A stretch of DNA of 64,000 bases from Notospermus geniculatus (Eukaryota > Nemertea > Pilidiophora > Heteronemertea > Lineidae), in assembly GCA_002633025.1 (NCBI GenBank), contig NMRB01001907.1:55802-119801 (forward strand). Direction: 5' to 3'. The first letter of the stretch is position 1. Every line of letters begins with the position of its first letter. A program made the position numbers and the translations under genes. Shown here in pieces: positions 62,206 through 64,000 of the stretch. Below the pieces are notes generated by a model. It had not been told where the DNA came from and made no database searches. It saw only the letters and a list, made by a program, of their open reading frames with translations.

Positions 62206-62741
62206 TATACAAATTCTGAATTTTTTTGCACATGCACTCACGTACATGTAGGCCTACATCATATCGATACAGACAGATAGGCCTACGTATCGATGTAAGT
62301 TACGGATCTCAAACTTATGTACCCTCGATGACCTTTACAGATGAGAGACTGCCGAACGAATTGCTTTTTTTACATTTTTTTACACTCAGTCTCTGTCAGT
62401 ACATTCACCTCATTGTACACTGCATGCACACATGTACATGTAGGCGACCCCGATAAGGAGAGATACGTATTGGTAGCCTGGGAAGCTGCGAGTCAAGGTT
62501 GCCTCAATGGTACCTTCACAGATGACAAGCTGAAAGTCACAACTTTACTCTGAGGTATGCATGAAAAATGATTATCATGTCAACTTTAAATTGACATTGC
62601 TTACATGTAGATTTTCAATATGCAAATCGAAAATTTGCAATGGAAGAGATCCTTCCAACTCGATCCCACTTCCACTGAAGGAAATGAATCAAAATTCCAC
62701 TATGGGCTTCATAGGAAATTCATTCTGCACTCTGCTTACTA
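62206..62741 (+). repeat. 536-bp tandem duplication, copy A
   Basis: This is the first of two adjacent direct copies with a period of 536 bases, both starting TATACAAATTCTGAA. The copies are very similar. They differ by single bases, by a CATGTA insertion in copy A (62602-62609 region) and by one base near 62481. No N lies between them, so this looks like a genuine tandem duplication. Confidence 0.93.
62446..62553 (+). other. Exon-like open frame in tandem copy A
   Basis: A 36-codon frame after a TAG (acceptor-like) reads with balanced, protein-like composition (DPDKERYVLVAWEAASQG and onward) to a TGA that overlaps a donor-like CTGAG|GTATGC. I do not recognise it. Copy B has a one-base shift in the middle, so either copy B is a dead duplicate or neither is coding. 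It is too short to decide from sequence alone. Confidence 0.2.
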
Positions 62742-63268
62742 TATACAAATTCTGAATTTTTTTGCACATGCACTCACGTACATGTAGGCCTACATCATAT
62801 CGATACAGACAGATAGGCCTACGTATCGATGTAATTTACGGATCTCAAACTTATGTACCCTCGATGACCTTTACAGATGAGAGACTGCCGAACGAATTGC
62901 TTTTTTACGTTTTTTTACACTCAGTCTCTGTCAGTACATTCACCTCATTGTACACTGCATGCACACATGTACATGTAGGCGACACCGATAAGGAGAGATA
63001 CGTATTGGTAGCCTGTAAGCTGCGAGTCAAGGTTGCCTCAATGGTACCTTCACAGATGACAAGCTGAAAGTCACAACTTTACTCTGAGGTATGCATGAAA
63101 AATGATTATCATGTCCACTTTAAATTGACATTGCTTAGATTTTCAATATGCAAATCGAAAATTTGCAATGGAAGAGTTCCTTCCAACTCGATCTCACTTC
63201 CACTAAGGAAATGAATCAAAATTCCACTATGGGCTTGATAGGAAATTCATTCTGCAGTCTGCTTACTA
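62742..63268 (+). repeat. 536-bp tandem duplication, copy B
   Basis: This is the second copy, homologous to 62206-62741 and ending at GCTTACTA. It lacks the six bases CATGTA present in copy A at 62604-62609. A one-base change near 63017 breaks the exon-like frame seen in copy A. Confidence 0.93.
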
Positions 63269-64000
63269 AAACTGCTCAAAGGCACGAGTTACTTCGCTCA
63301 ATGAATTCGAATATTTCCGATGGTTACATTATTTCATGAAAAACACCAAGAACCTTGAAGATATGACGTATTTCGTATTTCGCCTCAGTCGTAGTGGTTT
63401 CGTTGTCGCTGATCATTTAATTGAGGGTAAATTACAATAAAATGTTTCATTCTTGAAAGCATCATTGTGTACAGTACATTTCATGCTCTGTGTTCAAATG
63501 CACTGGGGCAAGTAAGCATGGAGTGCACTCGCCAAAGAGAAAGTGTGATATTATTACAGTGGGTTTCTGTGTTTGCGGACCAAGCATTGTCGAAGTAAAG
63601 GAAAACTGGGCAGCGAATCTCACGGGCTAGTGGCCAAACCTAACATTTTCCTTGTTCGATATTCACACATTAATGGGTGATTGCCCTCGCTTACCCGGTG
63701 AAATCAGCTGTTAAAGCATCCAGTTCGATCGTCTGCCAGTCAGATATCGTCTGCTGGAACCATTACCAAGCGTTGTTTGATTTTACAAGGCTGAAACAAC
63801 ATCATCGTTTGCGGCTGGTCGCGGTGAGCTTACCTTGAGGACTTGAAATATTATGAACAGTCAAGAATGCGATCTGGTAAGACTTGGCGTTCGGAAGGCG
63901 CTGCTTGGTTGCCATAGTGACCAAGTGGATAATGTCACATTTCTGTCGTAGGCGTGGATAGAGAAAGCAGCTGCCTAGGCATCATTATGATAATGGAGCA
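63269..64000. other. No gene seen
   Basis: The last 730 bases after the tandem duplication are repeat-free and contain no frame or RNA I can support. Confidence 0.5.

Overview
This is a stretch of animal nuclear DNA. It has no long open reading frames (the longest is 176 codons and looks like nothing known), no operons and AT-leaning composition. It is full of short inverted-repeat elements, with one eukaryotic tRNA gene, one tRNA-derived SINE and one fragment of non-LTR reverse transcriptase. The constant recurrence of the words TACATGTA, TAGGCCTA and TACCGGTA, and the many small foldback elements, suggest a highly polymorphic marine invertebrate, perhaps an echinoderm, hemichordate or lancelet. 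That last step is an impression and not a proven assignment.  Layout. 1-34 kb is gene-poor DNA carrying foldback elements (5.6, 5.9, 6.2, 7.6, 11.2, 11.5, 20.4, 25.0 kb), a dispersed repeat at 2.8 and 16.4 kb, an 84-bp terminal-inverted-repeat element family (17.6, 18.1, and later 39.3 and 50.4 kb) and a 38-bp tandem duplication at 3.5 kb. The only gene I consider certain is tRNA-Ser(GCT) at 34.8 kb on the minus strand. A compact promoter-like segment at 37.0-37.3 kb has ATGGCG starts pointing both ways, and the minus one ends at a good splice donor. Three repeat-free segments at 39.0, 41.6-42.6 and 48.9-49.8 kb look like candidate conserved regulatory DNA. Foldbacks return at 46.0, 47.6, 50.9 and 51.5 kb, followed by the SINE at 52.7 kb. 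At 55.4 kb a reverse-transcriptase fragment precedes a 2.75-kb segment present twice (55,593-58,350 and 58,352-61,100). The copies are joined by a single N and are best read as two unmerged haplotypes of one locus. The second copy runs into a candidate first coding exon (ATG at 61,095) with flanking splice signals. A 536-bp tandem duplication lies at 62.2-63.3 kb.  Most interesting pattern. Paired copies in the window (the two haplotype copies, the 536-bp tandem copies, the two arms of foldbacks) differ repeatedly by a six-base insertion that turns TA into TA-CATG-TA, TA-GGCC-TA or TA-CCGG-TA. The three over-abundant octamers therefore look like products of a repeated TA-targeted micro-insertion, or like excision footprints of TA-inserting transposons. 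A Tc1-like foldback element with CAGTG/CACTG ends sits directly against one TACATGTA and is present in only one of the two haplotype copies.  The genes do not form a pathway. The window reads as intergenic or intronic DNA, with one tRNA, a few possible promoters or first exons, and much non-autonomous mobile DNA.
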